From contig NZ_LZJF01000019.1 of NCBI RefSeq assembly GCF_001666835.1, positions 1-48,968 on the forward strand: a stretch of 48,968 nt of DNA. Direction: 5' to 3'. Source of the DNA: Mycobacterium sp. E3251. Lineage in GTDB: Bacteria > Actinomycetota > Actinomycetes > Mycobacteriales > Mycobacteriaceae. A model generated the notes under the pieces. That model was not told the origin of the DNA. It worked only from the letters and a program-made list of their open reading frames with translations, and made no database searches. The position numbers were made by a program, and so were the translations under genes. Shown here in pieces: positions 1 to 10,049 of this stretch. Every line of letters starts with the position of its first letter. Position 1 is the stretch's first letter.

Positions 1-2
1 GG

Positions 3-530
3 GGCGGATATTCCTGTGCCGCCGACGCGGGCGGCTCCCACGGCGCCTCTGGCTGCCCCGGCACCCCGCCGCCGGCGTATCCCACCGAGCACCCTGGCTA
101 TGGGGCCCAGTACCCGCCGCCACCCGGATACGGGCAGCCGCAGGGGTACGAGCAGCCGCCGGGCTACGGCGCGCCGCCGTACCAGCCGGTGCCTCCGCAA
201 TTCGGTGGGCCGCCCGCCGGCTACGGGCCACCGTCTTATCCGGGCGGCTACTACCCCGCACCGGACTACCTGGGCGGCTACGGGCTGCCGAGCGGAATCA
301 AGCCGGGGACGAACAAGCTCGCTATCGCGTCACTCATCTCGTCGTTCAGCGGCGTGTTCTGCTGCTGCCTCGGCTCGATCGCGGGCATCGTGATGGGGGC
401 GGTCGCGCTCAATCAGATCAAGCGCACCCAGCAAGACGGCTACGGCCTGGCGGTCGCCGGCATCGTCATCGGCGTCGCAACCCTGCTGGTGGGCCTGATC
501 TTCGCGATCTTCGCGATGCACTCGCGTTAG
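3..530 (+). CDS. DUF4190 small membrane protein, 5' end outside window
   Basis: The frame is open from base 3, so the true start lies upstream. The N-terminal part is rich in Pro, Gly and Tyr (PPGYGQP-type repeats, roughly the first 85 visible residues). Two hydrophobic segments follow, one from LAIASLISS to MGAVAL and one from YGLAVAG to FAIFAM, separated by a short basic hinge (NQIKRTQQDGYG). That Pro/Gly/Tyr tail plus a two-helix DUF4190 domain is common in actinobacterial membrane proteins of unknown function. The first 20 or so visible residues are Cys/Ala/Ser-rich and unlike the rest, so a frame error near the window edge cannot be excluded. By position it corresponds to Rv1233c. The gene ends 69 bases before the next start on the same strand. 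Confidence 0.75.
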   Translation, partial: GGYSCAADAGGSHGASGCPGTPPPAYPTEHPGYGAQYPPPPGYGQPQGYEQPPGYGAPPYQPVPPQFGGPPAGYGPPSYPGGYYPAPDYLGGYGLPSGIKPGTNKLAIASLISSFSGVFCCCLGSIAGIVMGAVALNQIKRTQQDGYGLAVAGIVIGVATLLVGLIFAIFAMHSR

Positions 531-587
531 CACCCTGCCGTAGGCGGGCCAACACCGCCGCCATCTGCCCGACCGCCCGGCGCTGCC

Positions 588-599
588 TAGGCTTTCCCC
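588..599 (+). promoter_or_regulatory. leaderless-type -10 of the MgtE-N/CBS gene
   Basis: TAGGCT at 588-593 is followed by six bases and then the ATG at 600. This is the TAnnnT plus 6-7 nt arrangement of leaderless mycobacterial mRNAs, and there is no purine-rich ribosome binding site before the ATG. No clear -35 is seen. Confidence 0.5.
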
Positions 600-1907
600 A
601 TGGCATCGGTCAACAGGGTGTACATCGCCCGGCTCTCGCGGATGTTGGTGCTGGGTCCGCTCGGCGAGTCCTTCGGCCGGATCCGCGACGTGGTGATCAG
701 CATCAGCATCGTGCGTCAGCAGCCCCGCGTGCTGGGGTTGGTCGTCGATCTGGCGACGCGGCGCAGCATCTTCATCCCGATGCTCCGGGTCACCGCGATC
801 GAGCCCGAGGCCGTCACGCTCAACACCGGCAGCGTGTCGCTGCGCCACTTCGAACAGCGCCCGGGCGAGGTGCTGGCGATCGGACAGGTGCTCGACACCC
901 AGGTCCGGGTCAGCGACCCCGCGCTGCCGGAGCTGGCCGGCCTCGACGTCGTCGTCACCGACCTGGGCATCGAACAAATCCGCACCCGCGACTGGATGGT
1001 GAGCCGCGTCGCGGTCCGCAGTCAGCGGCGGCTGGGCCGGCGCGGCCCCGTGCACGTCGTGGACTGGCAAAACGTGCAGGGCCTGACCCCTTCGGCGCTG
1101 TCGTTGCCGGGCCAGGGGGTGGCGCAGCTGCTGGACCAGTTCGAGGGCTGGAAGGCGGTGGACGTGGCCGACGCCATCCGCGGCCTGCCGCCCAAGCGGC
1201 GCTACGAGGTGTTCAAAGCGCTCGACGACGACCGCCTGGCGGATGTCCTGCAGGAACTGCCCGAGCTTGACCAGGCCGACGTGCTATCCGTACTGGGCAC
1301 CGAACGCTCGGCCGACGTGCTCGAGGAGATGGATCCCGACGATGCCGCCGACCTGCTCGGCGTGCTGAATCCGACCGACGCCGAGATGCTCCTGACCCGG
1401 ATGGATCCGGGCGATTCCGCCCCGGTGCGTCGGCTGCTGGCACATTCGCCCGACACCGCGGGCGGGCTGATGACGTCGGATCCGGTGGTGCTGACACCCG
1501 ACACGTCGGTCGCCGAGGCGCTGGCCCGGGTCCGCGACCCCGACCTCACCCCCGCCCTGTCGTCCATGGTTTTCGTGGTGCGCCCGCCCACCTCCACACC
1601 CACGGGTAGGTACCTGGGCTGTGTGCAGCTGCAGCGACTGCTGCGCGAACCACCGGCGGAGCTCGTCGGTGGGATAGTCGACAACGACCTGCTCACCCTG
1701 ACGCCGGAGACGCCGCTGGGGGCCGTGACCCGCTATCTGGCCGCCTACAACCTGGTGTGCGGACCGGTCCTCGACGATCAGAACCACCTATTGGGCGCGG
1801 TGACGGTGGACGACCTCCTCGATCACCTGTTGCCGCACGATTGGCGGGTCGATGTGCAGTCGCTCGACGTCAGCGGCCGGCTCGAAGAACTGGGAGGATC
1901 CGCGTGA
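600..1907 (+). CDS. MgtE N-domain and CBS-pair protein without a transporter domain
   Basis: This 435-aa protein starts with a PRC-barrel-like region (about 1-115: VYIARLSRMLVLGPLGESFG). An MgtE intracellular N domain follows (about 165-290), with typical repeats such as ALDDDRLADVLQEL, EEMDPDDAADLLG and RMDPGDSAPVRRLL. A CBS pair comes next (about 290-420: GGLMTSDPVVLTPDTSVAEA and VDNDLLTLTPETPLGAV). The membrane-spanning MgtE domain is absent, so it is not itself a magnesium channel. A cytosolic Mg2+ or nucleotide-sensing partner is a reasonable inference. The stop overlaps the GTG of the DUF1003 gene (GTGA), which suggests translational coupling. It matches Rv1232c in position and architecture. 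The start is supported by the TAGGCT leaderless signal. Confidence 0.88.
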   Translation: MASVNRVYIARLSRMLVLGPLGESFGRIRDVVISISIVRQQPRVLGLVVDLATRRSIFIPMLRVTAIEPEAVTLNTGSVSLRHFEQRPGEVLAIGQVLDTQVRVSDPALPELAGLDVVVTDLGIEQIRTRDWMVSRVAVRSQRRLGRRGPVHVVDWQNVQGLTPSALSLPGQGVAQLLDQFEGWKAVDVADAIRGLPPKRRYEVFKALDDDRLADVLQELPELDQADVLSVLGTERSADVLEEMDPDDAADLLGVLNPTDAEMLLTRMDPGDSAPVRRLLAHSPDTAGGLMTSDPVVLTPDTSVAEALARVRDPDLTPALSSMVFVVRPPTSTPTGRYLGCVQLQRLLREPPAELVGGIVDNDLLTLTPETPLGAVTRYLAAYNLVCGPVLDDQNHLLGAVTVDDLLDHLLPHDWRVDVQSLDVSGRLEELGGSA

Positions 1908-2440
1908 GCACGTCCTCGACCCCGCGCCGGCTCTACACCCCGCGGACGTCGCGCAGGTACTCGCCTCGCCTCGACCCCGAAGCCGTCGGCCAGATCACCG
2001 AATCGATCGCGCGTTTTTTCGGCACCGGCCGCTACCTGCTGGTGCAGACCATCCTCGTGGTGGCGTGGATTGCGCTGAACCTGTTCGCGGTGGGGCTGCG
2101 GTGGGACCCCTACCCCTTCATTCTGCTCAACCTGGCTTTCTCCACGCAGGCCGCCTACGCCGCGCCGCTGATTCTGCTCGCCCAGAATCGTCAGGAGAAT
2201 CGCGACCGCGTCGCGCTCGAGCAGGATCGCCATCGCGCGGCGCAGACGAAGGCCGACACCGAGTTTCTGGCCCGGGAACTCGCGGCGGTGCGACTGGCCG
2301 TCGGTGAGGTCGTGACCCGCGAATATCTGCGTCACGAGCTCGAGGACCTACGCTCCCTGCTGGAGAATCTGGACACCGAATCCGAGGGCTCCGAGGCGGC
2401 GCCGGGCGGTGCCGGCGCGGACCGCAACCCTAAGAAATAG
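1904..2440 (+). CDS. DUF1003 family membrane protein
   Basis: The protein is 178 aa. The GTG at 1904 was chosen because GGAGG lies 8 bases upstream and the codon overlaps the preceding stop (GTGA). Residues about 25-40 (DPEAVGQITESIARFFGTGR) lead into two membrane segments (YLLVQTILVVAWIALNLF and PFILLNLAFSTQAAYAAPLI). The ending AAPLILLAQNRQENRDR is the DUF1003 hallmark. A charged, probably coiled-coil cytoplasmic tail follows (ALEQDRHRAAQTKADTEF to LEDLRSLLENL). The function of DUF1003 is unknown. Coupling to the MgtE-N/CBS gene suggests that the two act together. It is the positional counterpart of Rv1231c. Confidence 0.88.
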   Translation: MSTSSTPRRLYTPRTSRRYSPRLDPEAVGQITESIARFFGTGRYLLVQTILVVAWIALNLFAVGLRWDPYPFILLNLAFSTQAAYAAPLILLAQNRQENRDRVALEQDRHRAAQTKADTEFLARELAAVRLAVGEVVTREYLRHELEDLRSLLENLDTESEGSEAAPGGAGADRNPKK

Positions 2441-2551
2441 GGACGAGAACCAGTTCCGACCATTGCGCCACTCTGGTCACAAGAGTTATGTATGGTGATC
2501 TAGTTCACGGCTGAGAAGCAGTTGACCAGCTCACATACCTAGGACGGTCGA

Positions 2552-3739
2552 GTGCGCATAGGGGGACGCCGGGGTGCACACCCGGCCGCCGCGGCGGAGC
2601 GGCAACGAGCACTTCAGGTATCACGCACGCGCGCGTTCGGGGTCGCCACCATCACCCCGTTGATTTTTGCCGGAGCGGTGAGCGGAGGGGCGCCTTCACT
2701 CCCGGTAAAACTCCCGCCGGTGCACGCCAACATCACCCCGGTGGCTGCTGTCTCCCCGAGCATGCCCGACCTCTCGGGGCCGGCTGTCGTCCGCATCGAC
2801 CGTTCCCCGACCGCTTTCCACGTCGCCGAACCCGCCTTGTCGGCACCACCGCCAGCGATGATCGTGAATGCGCCTGGGGCGCTTGGCATCCCGAGCATCG
2901 CGCTGGCGGCCTATCGCAGTGCCGAGCAAAAGATGGCGGTGGCCGCCCCGAACTGCGGCGTCAGCTGGAACTTGCTGGCGGGAATCGGACGCATCGAGTC
3001 GGGGCATGCGGGCGGTGGCGCGGTTGACGCGCGCGGCACCGCCGTCGTCCCGATCTACGGCCCCGCGCTGGACGGCACGCTGCCGGGCAACGAGGTCATC
3101 CTGCAGAGCAGCACCGGCAATCGGCCCACCTATGCCCGCGCGATGGGACCGATGCAATTCTTGCCGGGCACCTGGGCGCGATACGCATCCGACGGCAAGG
3201 GCGACGGCGTTGCCGATCCGCAGAACCTCTTCGACTCCACTCTGGCGGCGGCCCGCTACCTGTGCAGCGGCGGCCTCAACCTTCGCGACCCGTCGCAAGT
3301 GATGGCCGCGATCCTTCGCTACAACAACTCGATAGCCTACGCGCAGAACGTGCTGGGCTGGGCCTCGGCGTACGCCACCGGGGTGGTTCCGGTCGACCTG
3401 CCTCCGATGACGGGTCCGCCGCCTCCGCTCGGCGACGGGTTCCTCGAGCATCCCGAGGGACTCGGCCCCAACCTGCCGATGAACGTCAACGGGTTGCCGG
3501 TGGACGATCCCCTGGCGCGCATGCCGCTGATCGACCTCGGCCAACCGCAGAGCGTCGGTCCACCGCCGATGTTCCCGTGGATGACCCCCACACAGCAGCA
3601 GGCCCCAACGCGGCAGCCCGGCTGCACGGTGATCTGCGTCGGCCCCCAGAACCCGGCACCCGCCGCCCCGCCGCCCAAGCCGGCCGGCCCGCCGAACGCG
3701 GCGGCCCCCAAGCCGCCGGGTCCGGCCGCGGGCGGCTGA
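2552..3739 (+). CDS. secreted or membrane-anchored lytic transglycosylase-like protein
   Basis: The protein is 395 aa with a GTG start. A hydrophobic stretch near residues 30-48 (VATITPLIFAGAVSGG) looks like a signal anchor. A Pro-rich linker precedes an SLT/MltB-like domain at about 120-280. This domain contains LLAGIGRIESGHAGGG with the probable catalytic Glu, then GPMQFLPGTWARY, DGKGDGVADPQNLFD, ARYLCSGG and AILRYNNS. Proteins with this domain cut the glycan strands of peptidoglycan outside the membrane. The C-terminal 110 residues are low-complexity Pro/Gly/Ala and probably span the wall. The gene corresponds to Rv1230c. The 111 bases upstream carry TTGACC at 2522-2527 but no convincing -10, so the start is less certain than the product class. 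Confidence 0.85.
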   Translation: MRIGGRRGAHPAAAAERQRALQVSRTRAFGVATITPLIFAGAVSGGAPSLPVKLPPVHANITPVAAVSPSMPDLSGPAVVRIDRSPTAFHVAEPALSAPPPAMIVNAPGALGIPSIALAAYRSAEQKMAVAAPNCGVSWNLLAGIGRIESGHAGGGAVDARGTAVVPIYGPALDGTLPGNEVILQSSTGNRPTYARAMGPMQFLPGTWARYASDGKGDGVADPQNLFDSTLAAARYLCSGGLNLRDPSQVMAAILRYNNSIAYAQNVLGWASAYATGVVPVDLPPMTGPPPPLGDGFLEHPEGLGPNLPMNVNGLPVDDPLARMPLIDLGQPQSVGPPPMFPWMTPTQQQAPTRQPGCTVICVGPQNPAPAAPPPKPAGPPNAAAPKPPGPAAGG

Positions 3740-3768
3740 GCCGCCACACGGCCCCGATCCTGCGCGCC

Positions 3769-3779
3769 TACACTCGGCG
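3769..3779 (+). promoter_or_regulatory. leaderless-type -10 of mrp
   Basis: TACACT at 3769-3774 is followed by five bases and then GTG at 3780 (an ATG follows directly at 3783). The spacing fits transcription starting at or within a base of the GTG, and no ribosome binding site is present. This favours the GTG over the adjacent ATG. Confidence 0.5.
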
Positions 3780-4928
3780 GTGATGTCTGGTCATGACACT
3801 GCCGATTTGAGCGCAGCAATCCGCACCGCACTGGGGAAGGTGATCGACCCCGAACTACGCCGCCCGATCACCGAACTCGGGATGGTCAAGAGCATTGACA
3901 CCGAGCCCGACGGTGCCGTGCACGTGGCGATCTACCTGACCACCGCCGCCTGCCCGAAGAAGACCGAAATCACCGATCGGGTCACCGACGCGGTCTCCGA
4001 CGTTCCGGGCACCGGCGCGGTGAAGGTGACCCTGGACGTGATGAACGACGACCAGCGCACCGAATTGCGCAAGCAGTTGCGCGGCGATGCCCGCGAGCCC
4101 GTCATCCCCTTCGCCCAGCCAAACTCGCTGACGCGGGTCTATGCGGTCGCGTCCGGGAAGGGCGGAGTGGGCAAGTCCACCGTCACGGTCAACCTCGCCG
4201 CCGCGATGGCGGCCCGCGGATTGTCGGTCGGCGTACTGGACGCCGACATCCACGGCCATTCCATCCCCCGGATGATGGGCACCAGCGACCGGCCGACCCA
4301 GGTCGAGTCGATGATCCTGCCGCCGATCGCCCACGAGGTGAAGGTCATCTCGATCGCCCAGTTCACCGAGGGCAACACACCCGTGGTGTGGCGCGGGCCC
4401 ATGCTGCACCGGGCGTTGCAACAGTTCCTGGCCGACGTCTATTGGGGCGACCTGGATGTCCTGTTGCTGGACCTGCCGCCGGGCACCGGCGACATCGCCA
4501 TCTCGGTGGCTCAGCTGATCCCGAGCGCCGAGCTCATGGTCGTGACGACGCCGCAGCTGGCCGCCGCCGAGGTCGCCGAGCGGGCGGGCAGCATCGCGAT
4601 GCAAACCCGGCAGCGCGTCGCCGGCGTGGTGGAGAACATGTCGGGCCTCACGCTGCCGGACGGCTCGACGATGCAGGTGTTTGGTGAGGGCGGCGGACGT
4701 CAGGTGGCCGACCGCTTGTCCCGCGCAGTCGGTGCCGATGTGCCGCTGCTGGGTCAGATCCCGCTGGACCCCGCGCTGGTGGCCGCGGGCGATTCGGGCA
4801 CCCCGATCGTCCTGAGCGCCCCCGACTCCCCCGCGGGCAAGGAGCTGCGCAGCGTGGCCGACAACCTGTCATCGCGACGGCGTGGATTGGCGGGTGTCTC
4901 GCTCGGACTCGATCCGACGCGGCGTTAG
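3780..4928 (+). CDS. mrp: Mrp/NBP35-family iron-sulfur carrier ATPase
   Basis: The protein is 382 aa. Residues about 10-85 form a MIP18/DUF59 domain (ALGKVIDPELRRPITELGMV). From about 120 comes a ParA/MinD-type ATPase with the deviant Walker A SGKGGVGKSTVTVNLA, the switch DADIHGHSIP, and DLLLLDLPPGTGD-like Walker B residues (DVLLLDLPPGTGD). Mrp/ApbC proteins bind and transfer Fe-S clusters in the cytosol. The classical CxxC near the C terminus is not visible, which is usual for mycobacterial Mrp. The C terminus ends in RRGLAGVSLGLDPTRR, as I recall for Rv1229c. The gene is monocistronic and converges on tatB with only 19 bases between their stops. The start is GTG 3780 or ATG 3783. Confidence 0.93.
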   Translation: MMSGHDTADLSAAIRTALGKVIDPELRRPITELGMVKSIDTEPDGAVHVAIYLTTAACPKKTEITDRVTDAVSDVPGTGAVKVTLDVMNDDQRTELRKQLRGDAREPVIPFAQPNSLTRVYAVASGKGGVGKSTVTVNLAAAMAARGLSVGVLDADIHGHSIPRMMGTSDRPTQVESMILPPIAHEVKVISIAQFTEGNTPVVWRGPMLHRALQQFLADVYWGDLDVLLLDLPPGTGDIAISVAQLIPSAELMVVTTPQLAAAEVAERAGSIAMQTRQRVAGVVENMSGLTLPDGSTMQVFGEGGGRQVADRLSRAVGADVPLLGQIPLDPALVAAGDSGTPIVLSAPDSPAGKELRSVADNLSSRRRGLAGVSLGLDPTRR

Positions 4929-4947
4929 GTCTGACGGAGTCGACCGA

Positions 4948-5331
4948 CTAGGTCGCGTCGGCGTCGAAGGGCGCCGGGCCTTCCACGGGCCGTGGCGCGG
5001 GAACCGGTGGCGCTGGCGGATGGCCATTCGCCGGCCTGTCGAAGTTCCCGGTGAGGAAGGAATCGTCGCCGTCAAGCAGGTGCTTGGTCAGCGCGGCGCG
5101 CGGCGTCATCCCCCGCAGCCTCTGCAACTCGCTCAGCGGAACCCGCAGATCGTCGAACTCGGGCCCGAGGTCTTCGCGCAGCTGAGTGGTCACCCCACTG
5201 AGGTAGTCACGGGCCTGCCGCAGCGCGGTCGACGTCCAGCGGATGGCCCCGGGAAGCCGCTCCGGCCCGAGGACCACCAGCCCGACCACGACGAGGACCA
5301 GGATGTGCTCCCAGCTCAGGCTGCCGAACAT
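4948..5331 (-). CDS. tatB: Sec-independent protein translocase subunit TatB
   Basis: This 127-aa protein begins with one transmembrane helix ([20 protein letters not shown]). The conserved Glu-Arg-Leu-Pro hinge leads into an amphipathic helix and a charged tail ([36 protein letters not shown]). TatB joins TatC to recognise twin-arginine signal peptides at the membrane. The Pro-rich C-terminal tail is variable in the family. Its ATG directly abuts the htrA stop (TAG then ATG with no spacer), so it is co-transcribed and probably translationally coupled with htrA. The sigE-rseA-htrA-tatB order is the known mycobacterial arrangement (Rv1221 to Rv1224). Confidence 0.95.
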   Translation of the reverse strand: MFGSLSWEHILVLVVVGLVVLGPERLPGAIRWTSTALRQARDYLSGVTTQLREDLGPEFDDLRVPLSELQRLRGMTPRAALTKHLLDGDDSFLTGNFDRPANGHPPAPPVPAPRPVEGPAPFDADAT

Positions 5332-6993
<1,662 letters not shown>

Positions 6994-7027
6994 TCAACCA
7001 TGGGGACTTCGGCGAGAGGGTGTCGAG

Positions 7028-7426
7028 CTACGGGCGCTTGCGCTGCTCACGGGCGTCGCGCTCAGCAAAACGGTCGGACGCCCGGGTGGTCATGTCATCG
7101 GGCGATTCGTAGGGAATCTCGGCGAGCATCCCGAGCAGCGCGCTGGGGATACGGATCGGGTGCGAGTCGCGCAGCGCCGCACGGGCGCGGCTCTGATCGT
7201 CTACCTCGGCCGCGCACTCCGGGCACAGCGACAGGTGGTGCGCCGCGCGAAGGTGCGCGTTCATCCGCAACTCACCGTCGACGAACGCCGCGATGGCTTC
7301 GACGGAAAGGTGCTCGGTCGAACCGAACTGGCGCGGCGCGCCGACGGGCGCATCGCTCTGGGAGGCGAACTGTGCGGGAAGCCAGGAGAACGCGCGGCGG
7401 AAGAGGTGTCCTCCTCGATCGGGCAT
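7028..7426 (-). CDS. rseA: anti-sigma-E factor RseA
   Basis: The protein is 132 aa. ATG 7426 is preferred over the adjacent GTG 7429 because AAGGA sits 7 bases before the ATG. The centre holds the zinc-binding anti-sigma motif His-x3-Cys-x2-Cys (HLSLCPEC, His about 64, Cys about 68 and 71), preceded by HLSVEAIAAFVDGELRMNAH. Such proteins hold SigE in the cytosol and release it under envelope or redox stress. No transmembrane helix is present. It lies 132 bases after sigE. A 181-base gap to htrA follows, which leaves room for a separate htrA promoter; I see no clear one. It corresponds to Rv1222. Confidence 0.92.
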   Translation of the reverse strand: MPDRGGHLFRRAFSWLPAQFASQSDAPVGAPRQFGSTEHLSVEAIAAFVDGELRMNAHLRAAHHLSLCPECAAEVDDQSRARAALRDSHPIRIPSALLGMLAEIPYESPDDMTTRASDRFAERDAREQRKRP

Positions 7427-7558
7427 CACCGGGTCCTTTCGTAGCGCCTACCCCTCGAATGTAGCGCGAGGGGTGCGCAATAGCGCATCTCAAGACCACA
7501 AAACCGCCGGCTCGCATCCGGGCGGCGACCCGAACGTGTCGGTTCGAGCGTTCGCCCG

Positions 7559-8320
7559 CTACGCCGACTCTGCGTGCAGTGCCCCCTGGCCGGCACCGGG
7601 GTGGGCGGCCAGATAGTCGCGCAGGGCCTGACGTCCGCGGTGGATGCGGCTGCGCACGGTCCCGAGCTTCACGCCCAGCGTCGCGCCGATCTCCTCGTAG
7701 GACAGGCCCTCGATGTCGCACAGCACGACCGCGGCGCGGAACTCCGGGGGCAGCGAATCCAAAGCCGCCTGCAGGTCCGGCCCGAGCCGTGAATCGTGGT
7801 AGATCTGCTCGGGGTTGGGCTCGTCCGCGGGCACCCGTTCGTAATCCTCGGGCAGCGCCTCCATCCGGATGCGGGCGCGCCGGCGGACCATGTCGAGGAA
7901 CAGGTTGGTGGTGATGCGGTGCAACCAGCCTTCGAACGTGCCGGGCTGATAGTTCTGCACCGACCGGAAAACCCGGATGAAGGTCTCCTGAGTGAGGTCC
8001 TCGGCGTCGTGCTGATTACCTGAGAGGCGGTAGGCCAGCCGGTACACCCGATCGGCGTGCTGACGCACAAGCTCGTCCCACGAGGGCATCGTGGACTTGT
8101 CCCCGGTCGCGTCGAATACCGCGGTGCCTTGCAAGCCGTCGGACTGCTCCACCCACTCGTCCGTGGGGCAGTCCTGCGCGTGCGACATGCTGGTGGGGCC
8201 CAAAAGCGTGGTGATGATCGATTCCTCCGAATCCGTCCTGCCGAAAAGCGACAAGTCGTCACCGACGGCAACACGTAGCCGCCAGTCCGTATTCCCGTGC
8301 CAACGCGCTCCGCGATCCAT
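7559..8320 (-). CDS. sigE: ECF RNA polymerase sigma factor SigE
   Basis: The protein is 253 aa. Region 2 includes [37 protein letters not shown] and [20 protein letters not shown]. Region 4 includes [20 protein letters not shown] and the [25 protein letters not shown]. The N-terminal 75 residues are variable, as in the M. tuberculosis protein Rv1221, which has nearly identical core regions. SigE directs the response to surface stress and is inhibited by RseA encoded next. Alternative internal starts (for example MSHAQ) are known to matter in this gene, so the ATG at 8320 may not be the only one used. Confidence 0.95.
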   Translation of the reverse strand: MDRGARWHGNTDWRLRVAVGDDLSLFGRTDSEESIITTLLGPTSMSHAQDCPTDEWVEQSDGLQGTAVFDATGDKSTMPSWDELVRQHADRVYRLAYRLSGNQHDAEDLTQETFIRVFRSVQNYQPGTFEGWLHRITTNLFLDMVRRRARIRMEALPEDYERVPADEPNPEQIYHDSRLGPDLQAALDSLPPEFRAAVVLCDIEGLSYEEIGATLGVKLGTVRSRIHRGRQALRDYLAAHPGAGQGALHAESA

Positions 8321-8361
8321 AGGGACACCGTCGCGTATCGGCGTATGTGCGATATATGAGC

Positions 8362-8380
8362 AGTCTGAGCTCAGGCTGAG
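8362..8380 (-). promoter_or_regulatory. MprA-box-like direct repeats upstream of sigE
   Basis: On the plus strand, AGTCTGAG (8362-8369) and AGGCTGAG (8373-8380) form an 8-bp direct repeat with a 3-base spacer, 42-60 bases upstream of the sigE ATG. MprA of the MprAB two-component system is known to bind loosely conserved 8-bp direct repeats upstream of sigE in M. tuberculosis. The position and shape fit. The assignment is by analogy only. Confidence 0.45.
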
Positions 8381-8510
8381 AAACCGTATTGTTACCAGCG
8401 CTGTGCAGGAGATATCCGCCGCGGCGTGAGCTTAAACGCAGCGGCTTCGCCGGGCGTGTCGTAACGGTGCAGCTTAGGCGCGCCATGCGGGGGTGCGCGG
8501 CGAAGTGGAA

Positions 8511-8522
8511 TACGCTGCGGGC
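8511..8522 (+). promoter_or_regulatory. leaderless-type -10 of the O-methyltransferase gene
   Basis: TACGCT at 8511-8516 plus six bases leads directly to ATG 8523. There is no ribosome binding site. This supports ATG 8523 over the in-frame ATG-like start 30 bases upstream. Confidence 0.5.
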
Positions 8523-9191
8523 ATGGACGGCACCGACGCAGAAACCCCCGGCCAGCCGGCGCCCAGTCGAGCCGAATCCCTGTCCGCGCACGCCGAGGGG
8601 TCGATCTCCGAAGACTCGTTGCTGGCGGCCGCCCGCGAGCGTGCCGTGGACATCGGCGCGGGCGCGGTCACGCCCGCGGTTGGCGCGCTGCTGAGCCTGC
8701 TGACCAAGCTCAGCGGCGGGAAGGCCGTCGCGGAAGTGGGTACCGGCGCCGGGGTCAGTGGGCTTTGGTTGCTGTCCGGCATGAGCGACGACGGCGTGCT
8801 GACGACGATCGACATCGAGCCCGAGTATCTGCGGCTCGCCAAGCAGGCCTTCTCCGAAGCCGGCATCGGGCCGTCGCGCACCCGGCTGATCAGCGGCCGT
8901 GCCCAAGAGGTCCTCACCCGCCTCGCCGACGAGTCCTACGACCTGGTGTTCGTGGACGCGGATCCGGTTGACCAGCCGGATTACGTCGTGGAGGGCGTGC
9001 GGCTGCTGCGATCCGGCGGCGTCATCGTGGTACACCGCGCCGCCCTCGGCGGGCGAGCCGGCGATCCCGCCGCCCGCGACGCCGAGGTGGTCGCGGTGCG
9101 GGAAGCGGCGCGACTGATCGCCGAGGACGAGCGGCTGACCCCGGCCCTGATCCCGCTCGGCGACGGCATTTTGGCCGCGGTGCGCGACTGA
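8523..9191 (+). CDS. SAM-dependent O-methyltransferase (class I, COMT-like)
   Basis: This 222-aa protein has the SAM-binding motif [20 protein letters not shown] (about 75-93). The acidic residue ending strand 2 is in [16 protein letters not shown], and the metal/substrate segment is [17 protein letters not shown]. The SRAESL and [14 protein letters not shown] terminus is typical of mycobacterial caffeoyl-CoA O-methyltransferase-like proteins. The substrate is unknown. It corresponds to Rv1220c, and it keeps that gene's divergent position next to sigE. The chosen start follows the TACGCT leaderless signal. Three tandem hairpin-forming repeats follow the stop. Confidence 0.9.
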   Translation: MDGTDAETPGQPAPSRAESLSAHAEGSISEDSLLAAARERAVDIGAGAVTPAVGALLSLLTKLSGGKAVAEVGTGAGVSGLWLLSGMSDDGVLTTIDIEPEYLRLAKQAFSEAGIGPSRTRLISGRAQEVLTRLADESYDLVFVDADPVDQPDYVVEGVRLLRSGGVIVVHRAALGGRAGDPAARDAEVVAVREAARLIAEDERLTPALIPLGDGILAAVRD

Positions 9192-9199
9192 TTCAAGCG

Positions 9200-9343
9200 G
9201 TGGCGACCCGCGGCGTCTGCGGTCGCCACTGACCCGATGGTGGCGACCCGCCGCGCCCGGCAACGCCGCGCTTGCGATCGCCACTGACCCGATGGTGGCG
9301 ACCCGCCGCGCCCGGCAACGCCGCGCTTGCGATCGCCACTGAC
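9200..9343. repeat. three tandem hairpin units (40 + 55 + 55 bp)
   Basis: TGGCGACCCG recurs at 9201, 9241 and 9296. The last two units are identical over about 50 bases, and the first is a shorter version. Each unit is an inverted repeat: the first has GTGGCGACC facing GGTCGCCAC with a 12-base loop, and the others have GTGGCGA facing TCGCCAC with a longer GC-rich loop. The array lies between the methyltransferase stop and the TetR promoter. It could act as a bidirectional or serial terminator, or be a mobile intergenic repeat. No poly-T tract follows. Confidence 0.8.
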
Positions 9344-9373
9344 CCGTTTACGAATTCTTGACGCCGTGCCTCC

Positions 9374-9403
9374 TTGACTCGAGACTGAACATGCGTTTAG
9401 CGT
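9374..9403 (+). promoter_or_regulatory. promoter of the TetR/ABC operon, leaderless
   Basis: TTGACT at 9374-9379 and TAGCGT at 9398-9403 are separated by 18 bases. The -10 ends seven bases before ATG 9411, so the transcript should start at the ATG. Both boxes match mycobacterial SigA preferences (TTGACw, TAnnnT). Confidence 0.6.
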
Positions 9404-9420
9404 ACTGAACATGCGTTCAG
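9385..9420. promoter_or_regulatory. two TetR operators overlapping -10 and start codon
   Basis: CTGAACATGCGTTTAG (9385-9400) and CTGAACATGCGTTCAG (9405-9420) are near-identical 16-bp sites 20 bp apart. Each is an inverted repeat CTGAAC-N4-GTTCAG (one mismatch in the first). The first covers the -10 and spacer. The second contains the ATG at 9411 of the TetR gene. The placement means repressor binding would block its own leaderless promoter. The direct neighbour is the obvious ligand. Confidence 0.75.
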
Positions 9421-10049
9421 CCGACCTGACCGCCGCCGCCCGGATCCGGGACGCGGCCATCGAGCAGTTCGGCGAGCGCGGGTTCGGCGTGGGGCTGCGC
9501 GCGATCGCCGAGGCGGCGGGGGTGAGCGCAGCGCTGGTCATTCACCACTTCGGCTCCAAGGAGGGCCTGCGCAAGGCGTGTGACGACTACATCGCCGAAG
9601 AGATCCGCAACAGCAAGTCCGAGGCGCTCAAGTCGAACGATCCGGCCACCTGGTTCGCTCAGATGGCCGAGATCGAGTCGTACGCACCGATGATGGCCTA
9701 CCTGGTTCGCAGCATGCAGTCGGGCGGCGAACTGGCAAACATGTTGTGGCGCAGGATGATCGACAACGCCGAAGGGTACCTGGACGAGGGCGTTCGGGCG
9801 GGCACCATAAAGCCCAGTCGGGACCCGCGCGCCCGGGCCCGGTATCTGGGCATCACCGGGGGCGGCGGCTTCTTGCTCTATCTGCAGATGCACGAGACAC
9901 CAACGGACATCCGCGCGGTCCTTCGCGACTACGCCCGCGACATGGTGCTGCCCGCGCTGGAGATCTACACCGAAGGATTGATGGTCGACCGCACCATGTA
10001 CGACGCATTCCTGGCCGCAGATGATCAAGGAGAAAACCATGCCAGTTGA
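9411..10049 (+). CDS. TetR-family transcriptional repressor of the following ABC exporter
   Basis: This 212-aa protein has an N-terminal TetR HTH (about 1-50: [40 protein letters not shown]). A helical ligand-binding domain follows, ending [20 protein letters not shown]. It corresponds to Rv1219c, which is reported as the repressor of the Rv1218c-Rv1217c drug exporter. The 16-bp operators over its own promoter and start codon indicate autoregulation. The stop overlaps the first codons of the ABC ATPase gene by 11 bases, so the three genes form one operon. Confidence 0.92.
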   Translation: MRSADLTAAARIRDAAIEQFGERGFGVGLRAIAEAAGVSAALVIHHFGSKEGLRKACDDYIAEEIRNSKSEALKSNDPATWFAQMAEIESYAPMMAYLVRSMQSGGELANMLWRRMIDNAEGYLDEGVRAGTIKPSRDPRARARYLGITGGGGFLLYLQMHETPTDIRAVLRDYARDMVLPALEIYTEGLMVDRTMYDAFLAADDQGENHAS

